Assembly: GCA_002706335.1 (NCBI GenBank) | Contig: PAKZ01000024.1 | Span: forward strand, 186,001-250,000 | Reading direction: 5' to 3' | Length of the DNA: 64,000 nucleotides | Origin: Ahrensia sp. | Lineage (GTDB): Bacteria > Pseudomonadota > Alphaproteobacteria > Rhizobiales > Rhizobiaceae | In this document: positions 16,442-25,240 of the stretch, piece by piece | Numbering within the stretch: the first letter of the stretch is position 1 | Layout of the letters: each line of letters starts with the position of its first letter | Translations under genes and position numbers: made by a program | Notes under the pieces: generated by a model | Database searches by the model: none | What the model was told of the DNA's origin: nothing | The model's input: only the letters and a program-made list of their open reading frames with translations

Positions 16442-17464
16442 ATGGCAGAGACTTCCGTGGAAAGCGTATCAGCGCAGGCGAACCAAGGCGTGAAAGGCAA
16501 TTTCCGCTGGGTGGTCCGGCATCCGATCTGGGCCTTCGTGGTCATTATCTTCCTGTTCTTCTCGCTGATGACCGACACGTTCTTTTCCCTCGGCAATTTC
16601 GAGAACATTCTGGTTCAGACCTCAACGCTCGGACTGATCGCGCTTGGCATGACCATCGTCATGATCAACGGCAATATCGACCTCTCGGTGGGCGCGGTGG
16701 TGGCGCTGGCCGCCAGCCTGACTGTCGATATCATGGGCTGGCCGATGTTCGAGAGTTGGGGCAACTGGCAGATTCTGCCCGCGGTGGCGGCAGGGCTCGC
16801 TTCCGGCGTCCTGCTGGGTGCGCTTAATGGCCTCATCGTCTGGAAGACCGGGGTCGACGCCTTCATCGTGACGCTGGGCGCCATGCTGGGCGTCAGAGGT
16901 CTCGTTTTCGTCTATACGGGCGAGCAGTCCTTCTTCGCGATGAATTTCGCTTATTCGGATTTCGGCGCCAGCCGCTTCCTCGGCTTGCCGACGCTCGCCT
17001 GGATCTTCCTGGTTTTCACTCTGCTGATCCATATCCTGTTGTCACGTACTGTCCATGGATCCAACACCTATGCGGTCGGCGATAACCGCGAGGCCGCCGT
17101 CAATGCGGGTATTCGCGTCGGGCCGCACATGATGGTCAATTTCATGATCGTCGGGTTCTTCGCGGCGTTGGCCGGGATCACTCTGTCGACCCAGATGGGT
17201 GCCTCGACGCCGAATCTCGGCCGCGACTACGAATTGTGGGTCATCACTGCGACCGTGCTGGGCGGGACCAAGCTGACGGGCGGTGCCGGCAACATCATCG
17301 GGACGTTCGGCGGCGTCCTTGCAATTGGCATCCTGCGCAACGGCATGAACCTGATGCAGGTTCCGGCCTTCTACGTGCTGGTTACCCTCGGTGTGATCCT
17401 GATCGCCGTACTATTCCTCGACAAGCAATTGAATCGCAAGGGCGATGGGGAGTTGCGGATATGA
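16442..17464 (+). CDS. Ribose-type ABC transporter permease (RbsC family) 2
   Basis: This 340-aa paralogue of the preceding permease carries GMTIVMINGNIDLSVGAVVAL, LNGLIVWKTGVDAFIVTLG and TVLGGTKLTGGAGNIIGTF. GGGGAGGAAAAC lies before the ATG, 13 bp after the first permease. Its stop codon overlaps the start of the ATPase gene (ATGA), so the stoichiometry of permease and ATPase is probably fixed by coupling. Confidence 0.93.
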   Translation: MAETSVESVSAQANQGVKGNFRWVVRHPIWAFVVIIFLFFSLMTDTFFSLGNFENILVQTSTLGLIALGMTIVMINGNIDLSVGAVVALAASLTVDIMGWPMFESWGNWQILPAVAAGLASGVLLGALNGLIVWKTGVDAFIVTLGAMLGVRGLVFVYTGEQSFFAMNFAYSDFGASRFLGLPTLAWIFLVFTLLIHILLSRTVHGSNTYAVGDNREAAVNAGIRVGPHMMVNFMIVGFFAALAGITLSTQMGASTPNLGRDYELWVITATVLGGTKLTGGAGNIIGTFGGVLAIGILRNGMNLMQVPAFYVLVTLGVILIAVLFLDKQLNRKGDGELRI

Positions 17465-18972
17465 GTGAAGCGCAACCTGTACTGCGCCTGGAAGGCATAG
17501 TGAAAACTTTCCCCGGCGTGCGTGCGCTCGACGGGGTCGATTTCAGCGTGTTTCCCGGTGAGGTCCACGCGCTCATGGGGGAGAACGGCGCCGGCAAATC
17601 GACTCTGATGAAGGTGCTCGCCGGCATGTATCAGCCCAATGAAGGGCGCATCATGATCGACCGCAAGCCCGTCGTCATGCGCAATCCGATCGAGGCAAAG
17701 CAAAACGGCATAATCCTGATCCACCAAGAACTGTCCCTGGCGGAGCAGATGACAGTAGCCGAGAATGTATTTCTCGGCGAATTGCCGCGTACGCGCTGGG
17801 GTTTCGTCGACTGGAAAGTGCTGGAAGAGCGCGTCGGCTCCATACTTGCCAAGCTTAATTGCGATTTCGGGCCGCGGACGAATGTCGGCTCGTTGTCGAT
17901 CGCCAAGAAGCAGATGGTCGAAATCGCCCGTGCGCTGACCCACCATGCGAAGGTCGTCGTTTTTGACGAACCAACCGCTTCTCTGACTGACGCCGAGAAA
18001 GTGGTTCTTTTTGATATCATCAACGACCTGAAATCCGATGGTGTCAGCATCGTCTATATCTCTCACCGCATGGAGGAAATCTTCACGATTTCCGATCGCA
18101 TCACGGTTCTTCGCGACGGATCCTACCGCGGTACGCTTGTCGCGGCCGACACCACAGAGGACGAGGTGACCCAGTTAATGATCGGTCGCAGTCTCGATTA
18201 CTCGCGCAATATCGAGCAAGGCGAAATTGGCGATATCACTCTCGAGGTCGACGGGCTTTCCTGCGGCCGGCTCTATAGCGATGTCAGCTTCGCCGTACGC
18301 GCGGGCGAAGTCGTCGGGTTCTACGGCCTCGTCGGCGCGGGTCGTACCGAGATAGCGGAGACGCTGTTCGGCCTCCGCGAGCCGACATCCGGGACCATTC
18401 GGCTAGACGGTGAGGCCGTGTCGATCGGATCACCGGCCGATGCAATTGCCAATGGTATTTCGCTTGTGCCGGAAAGCCGCAAGGAACAGGGCCTCGTGCT
18501 CGGCATGAACTGTCGGGACAATATCACTCTACCCCAGGTAGACGACATGACAGCGGGGCCCTTCGTTTCGAATGGCGCGGAAATTGCGATCTACGACATG
18601 TATCGCGACCGCCTCGACATCAAGGCACCGAGTTGGCGCAGCGAAGTGGGAAACCTCTCCGGCGGCAACCAGCAAAAGATCGTTATCGGCAAATGGCTTG
18701 CCATGAAGCCGCGTGTGCTGATTGTCGACGAACCGACACGCGGCATCGATGTCGGCTCCAAAGCCGAGATTCACAACCTCATTCGCGAACTCGCGCATTC
18801 GGGTTATGCCGTGATCGTCATTTCCTCGGAGATGCCGGAGATATTGCGCGTCTCCGACCGGGTGATCGCCATGTATCAGGGCCGGATCATGCGGGAGTTC
18901 ACGGCGGATGAAGTCAACGAGGACAATCTCGTGCAGGCGATCTCCGGAGTCGGAAACGGCAAGGCGGCCTGA
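17461..18972 (+). CDS. Ribose-type ABC transporter ATPase with two nucleotide-binding domains (RbsA/MglA family)
   Basis: This 503-aa tandem ATPase energises sugar uptake. The N-terminal domain has Walker A GENGAGKST, a diverged signature (SLSIAKKQMVEIAR) and Walker B VVVFDEPTASL. The C-terminal domain has a degenerate Walker A (GLVGAGRTE), the signature LSGGNQQKIVIGKWL and Walker B VLIVDEPTRGIDVG. This asymmetry is normal for the RbsA family. The gene overlaps both neighbours by a few bases, which shows a compact operon. Confidence 0.95.
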   Translation: MSEAQPVLRLEGIVKTFPGVRALDGVDFSVFPGEVHALMGENGAGKSTLMKVLAGMYQPNEGRIMIDRKPVVMRNPIEAKQNGIILIHQELSLAEQMTVAENVFLGELPRTRWGFVDWKVLEERVGSILAKLNCDFGPRTNVGSLSIAKKQMVEIARALTHHAKVVVFDEPTASLTDAEKVVLFDIINDLKSDGVSIVYISHRMEEIFTISDRITVLRDGSYRGTLVAADTTEDEVTQLMIGRSLDYSRNIEQGEIGDITLEVDGLSCGRLYSDVSFAVRAGEVVGFYGLVGAGRTEIAETLFGLREPTSGTIRLDGEAVSIGSPADAIANGISLVPESRKEQGLVLGMNCRDNITLPQVDDMTAGPFVSNGAEIAIYDMYRDRLDIKAPSWRSEVGNLSGGNQQKIVIGKWLAMKPRVLIVDEPTRGIDVGSKAEIHNLIRELAHSGYAVIVISSEMPEILRVSDRVIAMYQGRIMREFTADEVNEDNLVQAISGVGNGKAA

Positions 18973-19844
18973 TGCATATCGGGTTTGCCGGACTTGGCCG
19001 TATGGGCGGCCTCATGGCGGAAAATCTCGTGCGCGCCGGTCACCTGGTGACCGTTTGGAACCGCTCGGCTGAAAAGGCACGGGCGTTCGCAGCAAAGCAT
19101 GGCTCCCAAGCTGCCACAACGCCACGTGAATTGAGCGAGGCCGCCGACGTGGTCATCACGATGCTCGCCGACGATGCCGCTTCGAACGCTGTCCATCGCG
19201 GCGCGGATGGCCTGTTTTCTGCATCCGGAGGCGCCGCTCGAATAGTGGAGATGGGGACGATGAGTCCGCCTCACATCGCCGATTTGCGCAACAGTGCGCC
19301 GGAAGGCGTTGCAGTGATCGATGCACCCGTTTCCGGAGCGACGCGGGCTGCAGCTGAAGCGCAACTGATGATCATGGTCGGCGCAACGCAATCCGACGCC
19401 GCGACGCTTGTGCCGGTTTTCGCGGCGATGGGCAGGAACACGATCTTTCTGGGTGCTCCCGGGGCGGGCACCGTCATGAAACTGGCCGTCAACATGCTCA
19501 TCCACGGCCTCAATCAGACGGTTTCGGAAGCGCTGAGTTTGGCGGAGGCGTCAGGCATCGATCTCGAAAAGGCTTTCGATGTGATAGAGTCTTCGGCCGC
19601 CGCCGCGCCGATGCTGAGCTACCGGCGGCCGATCTATCTGAATGAAAACTCACAAGAGGTCACCTTCACTGTCGATTTGGCGACAAAGGATCTGGAAGTC
19701 ACGGCAGCGCTGGCCGAGGGGCTTACCATTTCCGTTCCCCAAACCCTGCTCAATCTGACGGAACTTCGTGCTGCAAGCGCTGATGGCTATGGCGCTCGCG
19801 ACATGGCCTCGATCTTCAACCACATGCGCAAGGAAAGACTATGA
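18972..19844 (+). CDS. NAD-binding β-hydroxyacid dehydrogenase (3-hydroxyisobutyrate/tartronate-semialdehyde reductase type)
   Basis: This 290-aa enzyme begins with the Rossmann motif GFAGLGRMGGLMAENL. It also has the substrate loop DAPVSGATRAA and the catalytic-lysine helix GTVMKLAVNMLIHGLNQ, as in GarR/MmsB-type enzymes that oxidise or reduce β-hydroxyacids. It overlaps the ATPase gene by one base (TGATG) and the ThuA-like gene by 4 bp. It probably handles a 3-hydroxyacid intermediate of the imported compound. A second gene of this family lies at 25241-26125. Confidence 0.9.
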   Translation: MHIGFAGLGRMGGLMAENLVRAGHLVTVWNRSAEKARAFAAKHGSQAATTPRELSEAADVVITMLADDAASNAVHRGADGLFSASGGAARIVEMGTMSPPHIADLRNSAPEGVAVIDAPVSGATRAAAEAQLMIMVGATQSDAATLVPVFAAMGRNTIFLGAPGAGTVMKLAVNMLIHGLNQTVSEALSLAEASGIDLEKAFDVIESSAAAAPMLSYRRPIYLNENSQEVTFTVDLATKDLEVTAALAEGLTISVPQTLLNLTELRAASADGYGARDMASIFNHMRKERL

Positions 19845-20551
19845 AATCTGCATTGTTCGTCGGTGGCTGGGAAGGCCACGTACCGACACGTTTCGGAGAC
19901 TGGTGCAAGGAGCTGCTCGAAGGCGAAGGGTTCCATGTCGATGTTTACGATACCCTGGCGCCGCTTGCAGATCCGGATGGCTTGGCCGATGTCGACCTGA
20001 TCGTGCCGATCTGGTCCTCCGCGCGCTCGTCGCACCGACCGGAATTCGGCAACATGACCAAGCAGGAAGAGGATGGCCTTCTGAAACTGATCGGCGATGG
20101 CTGCGGCATTGCGGGCTGGCATGGCCATATGGGTGATGCGTTTCGCGACCGTCCTACCTATCATTTTCTCATTGGCGGGCAATTTGTCGCTCATCCGCCG
20201 GGTTGGCCGGACAACCCCGTCCCTTCCGACGACTTCGTCGATTATGACGTCACGATCTGTCGGCCCGACGATCCGATCGTGAAAGGTATCCGCAGTTTCC
20301 GGCTGTTATCGGAACAATACTACATGCTGGTCGACCCATCGAACGAGGTGCTCGCAACAACGACTTTTTCCGGCGATCATCTGTGGTGGATCGAGGGAAC
20401 TGTGATTCCGGTAGTCTGGAAGAGACGCTGGGACCGGGGGCGCGTATTCTACTGTTCGATTGGTCACCGGCTGGAGGATCTGAAAATTCCGCAGGTCACC
20501 GAGATCATCCGGCGCGGCATGGTCTGGGCTGCGCGCGAGGCCGAAAGCTGA
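19841..20551 (+). CDS. ThuA-like protein
   Basis: This 236-aa protein has the ThuA fold (glutamine-amidotransferase-like). It begins KSALFVGGWEGHVPTRF, continues with GDGCGIAGWHGHMGDAFRD, and ends with the GRVFYCSIGHRLEDL stretch typical of ThuA domains. ThuA proteins are linked to trehalose and other sugar use in rhizobia, but the chemistry is poorly defined. As the last gene of the ABC operon, with a 4-bp overlap, it is likely part of sugar or polyol breakdown. Confidence 0.88.
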   Translation: MKSALFVGGWEGHVPTRFGDWCKELLEGEGFHVDVYDTLAPLADPDGLADVDLIVPIWSSARSSHRPEFGNMTKQEEDGLLKLIGDGCGIAGWHGHMGDAFRDRPTYHFLIGGQFVAHPPGWPDNPVPSDDFVDYDVTICRPDDPIVKGIRSFRLLSEQYYMLVDPSNEVLATTTFSGDHLWWIEGTVIPVVWKRRWDRGRVFYCSIGHRLEDLKIPQVTEIIRRGMVWAAREAES

Positions 20552-20888
20552 ACGGGACGCAATCCGCCCAGCATTCCATGTCCCGCGGAAATATAGAAAA
20601 GGCCCCCGACCGGCCAACGATCGTTTAGGGGTATTTGCCGGCGATGCTTGGGAGGCGACCGCCGGCAGGTGCGTTGTCAGTTGACCGGCCGTCCTGTTGT
20701 GTCGCCGACGGCGGCCATTCCTCGGATATAGCTAGGTCAAACAGGCGACTGCCGGTCACATAGACTTGATCGGGCCGTTCTGCCGCGATGCAGCAGATCG
20801 AGTCGATATCGCGATGGTCGCATCGACGAAATAGCCGCCCGGCCGGTGAGGGTCGGGCGGCTTGCGAAAGCACCGGTTCAGGGGCGGG
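20552..20888. other. 337-bp gap between convergent operons
   Basis: The rightward ABC operon and leftward aldehyde dehydrogenase operon end here. The right part holds a terminator hairpin for the leftward operon (20833-20862). In the rest I see no gene, tRNA or repeat; short frames have no recognisable product. Confidence 0.6.
20833..20862 (-). terminator. Terminator hairpin for the leftward operon
   Basis: AGCCGCCC (20833-20840) and GGGCGGCT (20855-20862) form a perfect 8-bp stem about 27 bp after the aldehyde dehydrogenase stop. On the minus strand it is followed by ATTTCG, only a weak U-tract. Confidence 0.6.
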
Positions 20889-22307
20889 TCAGACCCAGAC
20901 GATCTGAACGTTGGTGTATTCCTTCAGGCCTTCCTCGCCGAATTCGACGCCGATGCCCGAGCATTTTACGCCGCCGAAGGGGACGTTCGGCTGAATGGCG
21001 CCGTGTTTGTTGACCCAGACCGTGCCAGCCTCGAGGCGTTGCGCCAGTTCCTTAGCCTTCGCGATGTCGCTGCCCCAGATCGAGCCGCCGAGCCCGTGCG
21101 GGTTCTCGTTGGCCTTGGCGATGATCTCGTCGACATCGCTGTAGCGGATGATCGGCAGGACCGGGCCGAACTGCTCCTCGTCGACGAGGCGGACGCCGTC
21201 CTTGACCTCTGTGACGAAGGTGATCGGGTAGAAGTGACCCTCACCGCCGAGCGGCTCGCCGCCCAGGATCACCTTGCCGCCTTGCGCCCTGGCATCCTCG
21301 ACGAGGCTGGCAACCTTGTCGAACTGCATCTTGTTCGCCAGCGGCCCGAGCACGGACTCTTCCTTCGATCCGTCGCCCATCGGCATCTTCTGGGCAAAAT
21401 CGACCAGCGCGTCGCACACGGCGTCATGGATGCTTTCATGCACATACAGACGCTTCATCGCGCCGCAGGTCTGGCCGGTGTTAATGAAGGCGCCCCAAAA
21501 AAGGCCTTCGGCGATGGCGGCGGGATCCGAGCCGGGCAAGACGATGCCTGCGTCGTTGCCGCCGAGTTCCAGCGTCAACCGCTTCAGCGTGCCGGCGGCG
21601 GAACCCATGACCTTCTTGCCGGTTGCGATCGAACCGGTGAAGACGATCTTGTCGATGCCTTCATGTTCCGACATCGCCGCACCGAGATCGTCGGCGCCGC
21701 TGACCGCGTTCATGACGCCGGCCGGCAGAACCTCGTTCATGATCTCGACGAGCCGCAGCGTCGACAGCGGCGTGTAGGGCGAGGGTTTGATGACCACCGT
21801 ATTGCCCGCGCGGATCGCCGGCAGGACATGCCAGACCGCGATCAGGACCGGCCAGTTCCACGGCGTGATCGAACCGACGACGCCGACCGGCTTGCGATGC
21901 AATTCGATCTTGCCTTCGTCATTGTCCTGGATGGTCTCGACCGGCAGGTCGAGATCGGCGGTCGAATGCGCCCAGCCGACGCAGCCGCCCATCTCAAAGC
22001 GCGAACCGAGGCCATTCAACGGCTTGCCCTGTTCGGCGGTGATCAACGCGGCGATCTCCTCCGAGTGCTCCTCGATTTTCGCCGCGACCGCGTGGCAGAG
22101 CTCCTTGCGTTTTGCGTCGGGTGTCGCCGCCCAGCCCGGAAAGGCAGCGCGGGCCGCTGCGACTGCGGCGTCGAGATCGGCACGGCTGCCCATGGGCATG
22201 CGTCCGACGACCGCGCCGGTGGCGGGATTCGTGATGTCCTTGTGCTCGGATGTCGCGACGGGCTTGCCGCCGATCGTCATCGTATAGGTCTTGATCTGGT
22301 CGTTCAT
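20889..22307 (-). CDS. Aldehyde dehydrogenase family protein
   Basis: This 472-aa NAD(P)-dependent aldehyde dehydrogenase shows ITPWNWPV, FTGSIATGKKVM, LELGGNDAGIVL (general base Glu) and the catalytic Cys in NTGQTCGAMKRLY. It is the last gene of the leftward TRAP-transporter operon, 19 bp after DctM. It probably oxidises the aldehyde made from the imported carboxylate or alcohol. It is only distantly similar to the aldehyde dehydrogenase at 4521-5951. The substrate cannot be told. Confidence 0.92.
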   Translation of the reverse strand: MNDQIKTYTMTIGGKPVATSEHKDITNPATGAVVGRMPMGSRADLDAAVAAARAAFPGWAATPDAKRKELCHAVAAKIEEHSEEIAALITAEQGKPLNGLGSRFEMGGCVGWAHSTADLDLPVETIQDNDEGKIELHRKPVGVVGSITPWNWPVLIAVWHVLPAIRAGNTVVIKPSPYTPLSTLRLVEIMNEVLPAGVMNAVSGADDLGAAMSEHEGIDKIVFTGSIATGKKVMGSAAGTLKRLTLELGGNDAGIVLPGSDPAAIAEGLFWGAFINTGQTCGAMKRLYVHESIHDAVCDALVDFAQKMPMGDGSKEESVLGPLANKMQFDKVASLVEDARAQGGKVILGGEPLGGEGHFYPITFVTEVKDGVRLVDEEQFGPVLPIIRYSDVDEIIAKANENPHGLGGSIWGSDIAKAKELAQRLEAGTVWVNKHGAIQPNVPFGGVKCSGIGVEFGEEGLKEYTNVQIVWV

Positions 22308-22326
22308 GGTTTCCTCCTTGGTCGTC

Positions 22327-23619
22327 TCATTTGCCCATCTGTTCGGGCAGGAACAGGATCAGCGCCGGCACCGCCACGATGAGCGCCAGCCGGACGATGT
22401 CGGCCACGATGAACGGCACGACACCGCGATAGATCGTGGTCACCGGCAGGTCGGTCATGACGGTGCGGATGATGAAGATGTTCATGCCGATCGGCGGCGT
22501 GATCAGGCTGATCTCGACCGCGACGACGATCAGGATGCCGAACCAGATCGGATCGAAACCGAGCCCTGTGACGAGCGGAAAGAAGATCGGCACCGTCAGC
22601 AGGATCATTGCCAGGGAATCGAACACACAGCCGAGGATCAGGTAGAACAGGATCAACAGCAGGATCACACCGATCGGCGGCAGTCCGAACCAGTTGATCA
22701 GCGCGACGACCTGGCTCGGTACGCCGGCGACATTGACGAAATTCGAAAAGATCAGCGCGCCGACCAGCACGCACATCAGCATTGCCGACGTCCGCACCGT
22801 TTCCAGCAGAACACGCGCGAAGGCGGCGGGTGTCAGTGTCCGTTTGACCAAGGCGATGATGAAGGCGCCGGACGCGCCCATGCCGGCCGCTTCGGTCGGC
22901 GTGAAGACGCCGAGATAGATGCCGCCGATGATCAGGATGAAGAGCCCGAGCACCGCCCAGACCTCGCGGATGGCGAGAAGCCGCTCGCGGATCGGCAGTT
23001 TCGGGCCGGCCGGACCGGCGTCGGGATCGCGCCAGACCGTGAAACGGACGGCTGCGGCGTAGAAAAGGATGCCGATCAGGCCGGGCACGATGCCGGCGAC
23101 GAAGAGCGCGCCGATCGAGGTCTCGGTCATTGAGCCGTAGATGACCATGATCACGGAGGGCGGGATGAGGATGCCGAGCGTGCCGCCCGCAGCGACGGAA
23201 CCCGAGGAGAGCGCCGGCGAATAGCCGTATTTGCGCATAGAGGGCATGGCGATCGACGACATGGTGGCCGCCGTCGCGAGACTGGAGCCCGAGACCGAGG
23301 CGAAGCCGCCGCAGGCGACGATCGTCGCCATGGCCAGACCGCCCTTGAAGTGGCCGACCATCGCATTGGATGCGGCATAGAGCTGTTTCGACAAACCGGC
23401 ATGGTTCACCAGATTGCCCATCAGGACGAAGAGCGGCAGGACGGACAGCGAATAGGAAGCCAGAGTATCCCAGGCAATCTGCGCGGACATGGCGCCGGCG
23501 GGCAGGGGCCCGACCATCAGGGCGAAGCCGACGAAGCCGACAATGCCCAGCGCGAATGCGAGCGGCATGCCGAAAAGCAGCAGTGCGAAAAGCGCAATAA
23601 AACCGATTGCGGCATTCAT
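22327..23619 (-). CDS. dctM: TRAP transporter large permease (DctM)
   Basis: This 430-aa inner-membrane protein with about 12 membrane spans drives sodium- or proton-coupled uptake with DctP and DctQ. Visible family stretches are FVLMGNLVNHAGLS, GGFASVSGSSLATAATM, GSVAAGGTLGILIPPSVIMVIYG and ISLITPPIGMNIFII. The ATG at 23619 overlaps the DctQ stop by 4 bp; longer N-terminal extensions are arginine-rich shadow sequence. Confidence 0.94.
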   Translation of the reverse strand: MNAAIGFIALFALLLFGMPLAFALGIVGFVGFALMVGPLPAGAMSAQIAWDTLASYSLSVLPLFVLMGNLVNHAGLSKQLYAASNAMVGHFKGGLAMATIVACGGFASVSGSSLATAATMSSIAMPSMRKYGYSPALSSGSVAAGGTLGILIPPSVIMVIYGSMTETSIGALFVAGIVPGLIGILFYAAAVRFTVWRDPDAGPAGPKLPIRERLLAIREVWAVLGLFILIIGGIYLGVFTPTEAAGMGASGAFIIALVKRTLTPAAFARVLLETVRTSAMLMCVLVGALIFSNFVNVAGVPSQVVALINWFGLPPIGVILLLILFYLILGCVFDSLAMILLTVPIFFPLVTGLGFDPIWFGILIVVAVEISLITPPIGMNIFIIRTVMTDLPVTTIYRGVVPFIVADIVRLALIVAVPALILFLPEQMGK

Positions 23620-24140
23620 TGGCTGCCGCCTTTCGCGAGCGCGCGAACCGCGACAAAGAACGCGGCAAGCGCGGAAACCACGAAACAGACAACCCCGAGC
23701 CAAGCGACAATGCCGATCGGGAAATGCACGACCGAGGTCCGGTCGCCGAAACTGACGAAACGCGCGGCCAGCAGCGAAAGCCGCCAGGCCATGAACGCGC
23801 AGCAAATGCAGATCCCCAGCGCGACGACGATGTCACGCATGCTTTTCCATCCGCCCTTGAACGCTTCCTCGAACAGGCCGGCGGTGACATGCTGGCCGCG
23901 CAGCGTGACGGACGGGATGGCGCAGAGAACCATGGCGCCCATTGCGATCTGGGTCATCTCGAAAGCGAAACCGAGGGGATGGTTGAAGATGTAGCGGCCG
24001 AGCACGTCGACGAATGTCATGGCCATCATGGCGAAGAGCAGCAGCGCGGCGGCTGCAGCGAATGCGGCTTCGATCCAGCGGACCGGCGCGGGCAGAGAAG
24101 GGCGGCTGGCGCCGCCCTCCATATCAGGTGTTTCGGTCAT
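23616..24140 (-). CDS. dctQ: TRAP transporter small permease (DctQ)
   Basis: This 174-aa protein has four membrane spans. The first includes AAFAAAAALLLFAMMAMTFVDVLGRYIF, with the conserved DVxGRY(I/V)F motif, and the protein ends in a fourth span. It lies 11 bp after DctP and overlaps DctM. Length and topology are usual for DctQ. Confidence 0.92.
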   Translation of the reverse strand: MTETPDMEGGASRPSLPAPVRWIEAAFAAAAALLLFAMMAMTFVDVLGRYIFNHPLGFAFEMTQIAMGAMVLCAIPSVTLRGQHVTAGLFEEAFKGGWKSMRDIVVALGICICCAFMAWRLSLLAARFVSFGDRTSVVHFPIGIVAWLGVVCFVVSALAAFFVAVRALAKGGSQ

Positions 24141-24151
24141 CGCCGCACGGC

Positions 24152-25183
24152 TCAGTTCTCGACGCCGGAGACGATCTCGCGCATGCGCACAAGGGCGGCT
24201 TCGCCGTCAACACCCAGGCTGCCGGCCTGTTCGATCCAGTCGGCCTCCAGGCCGGCAAGACGCTCGCGAACCGCTGCCTGAAAGGCTTCGTCGGCCTCGT
24301 TGAAGACGACGCCGTCAGCGGCCATCTGCTCCTTCGCCTTGACCTCCTCTTCATCCTGGGAAGTGCCGGCGAGTTCGGCCAGAGCCGCGCCGGAAACGCT
24401 CATGATCGCTTCCTGGTCCTCGGGTGACAGGCTGTCGAACTTGGCCTTGTTCATCACGACGAACCATGCCGAGGAGTAGAACCCGCCGGGGATGGTCAGC
24501 GTGTTGGAGATGACGCCTTTGAGGTTGAAGCTCGGATAAGCCTCGAGGGGAAGCAGCGTGCCGTCAGCGACGCCCTGGCTGAGGATCTCGTAGACCTCGT
24601 TGGCGGGCACCGCGACATTGACGCCGCCCAGAGCCGGGTTGACCTGCTGGACGATACCGCCACCGACGCGGAACTTCTTGCCCTGATAGTCGTCGATGCT
24701 GTCGATCGCGCCGGCCGCCTCGGTGGTCATGACGTGACCGCTGGCATTCGCATAGAGGCCAAGGAGCTGGACGCCCTTGTACTCGTCGGCATCCTTGAAG
24801 AACTCCTCATGCACCGTCCAGAGGCCCTTCGAGAGACCCGATGCGGATTCGCCGACGAAGGGCAGTTCCGCGATGCCGGCCATCTTGAAGCGACCCGGCG
24901 TGTAGCCGAGCACGCCGACCGTCACATCCGCAATCCCGTCGACGGCCAGGTCGTACTGGCGCGGCGGCGCTCCGAGCGAAGCGTCGGTCTTGACGATCTT
25001 CACGCGCCCCTCGGTCGCCTTTTCGACGGCGGCCATCCAGGGCTCGATGATCCCGGTCATCTGCGTGTGCCCCGGCGGGAGCCAGTTGTTGAGCCGCAGT
25101 ACTTCTTCCGCCTGCGCCAGCCCCGGCAGGACCGGCGTGAGCAGGGCCGCGACCGCGACCATGCGTGTGAACTTGAATGTCAT
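24152..25183 (-). CDS. dctP: TRAP transporter periplasmic solute-binding protein (DctP family)
   Basis: This 343-aa protein has a cleavable signal (KFTRMVAVAALLTPVLPGLAQA-EE) and the DctP-family region GQKKFRVGGG-like (YQGKKFRVGG), where the conserved Arg binds a carboxylate. RLNNWLPPGHTQMTG is typical of the start of the mature protein. The ligand is probably an organic acid, perhaps aromatic or 2-keto, but this is inferred from the family only. Confidence 0.92.
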   Translation of the reverse strand: MTFKFTRMVAVAALLTPVLPGLAQAEEVLRLNNWLPPGHTQMTGIIEPWMAAVEKATEGRVKIVKTDASLGAPPRQYDLAVDGIADVTVGVLGYTPGRFKMAGIAELPFVGESASGLSKGLWTVHEEFFKDADEYKGVQLLGLYANASGHVMTTEAAGAIDSIDDYQGKKFRVGGGIVQQVNPALGGVNVAVPANEVYEILSQGVADGTLLPLEAYPSFNLKGVISNTLTIPGGFYSSAWFVVMNKAKFDSLSPEDQEAIMSVSGAALAELAGTSQDEEEVKAKEQMAADGVVFNEADEAFQAAVRERLAGLEADWIEQAGSLGVDGEAALVRMREIVSGVEN

Positions 25184-25206
25184 GCTCTCCTCCTGCGTTT
25201 TGATGG

Positions 25207-25225
25207 GCCGCCCGGGCCGGGCGGC
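25207..25225 (-). repeat. Hairpin between the β-hydroxyacid dehydrogenase gene and dctP
   Basis: GCCGCCC (25207-25213) and GGGCGGC (25219-25225) form a perfect 7-bp stem with a 5-nt loop in the 57-bp gap. Without a T-run it looks more like an mRNA-processing or stability element raising binding-protein levels than a full terminator. Confidence 0.4.
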
Positions 25226-25240
25226 TCCTGCGCCGAGGGG

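Noticed and set aside
20862-22382. Long open frame on the plus strand across the aldehyde dehydrogenase
   Set aside because: The frame is a mirror of GC-rich codons; its protein is Arg/Asp-rich without any known motif, while the minus strand is a complete aldehyde dehydrogenase.
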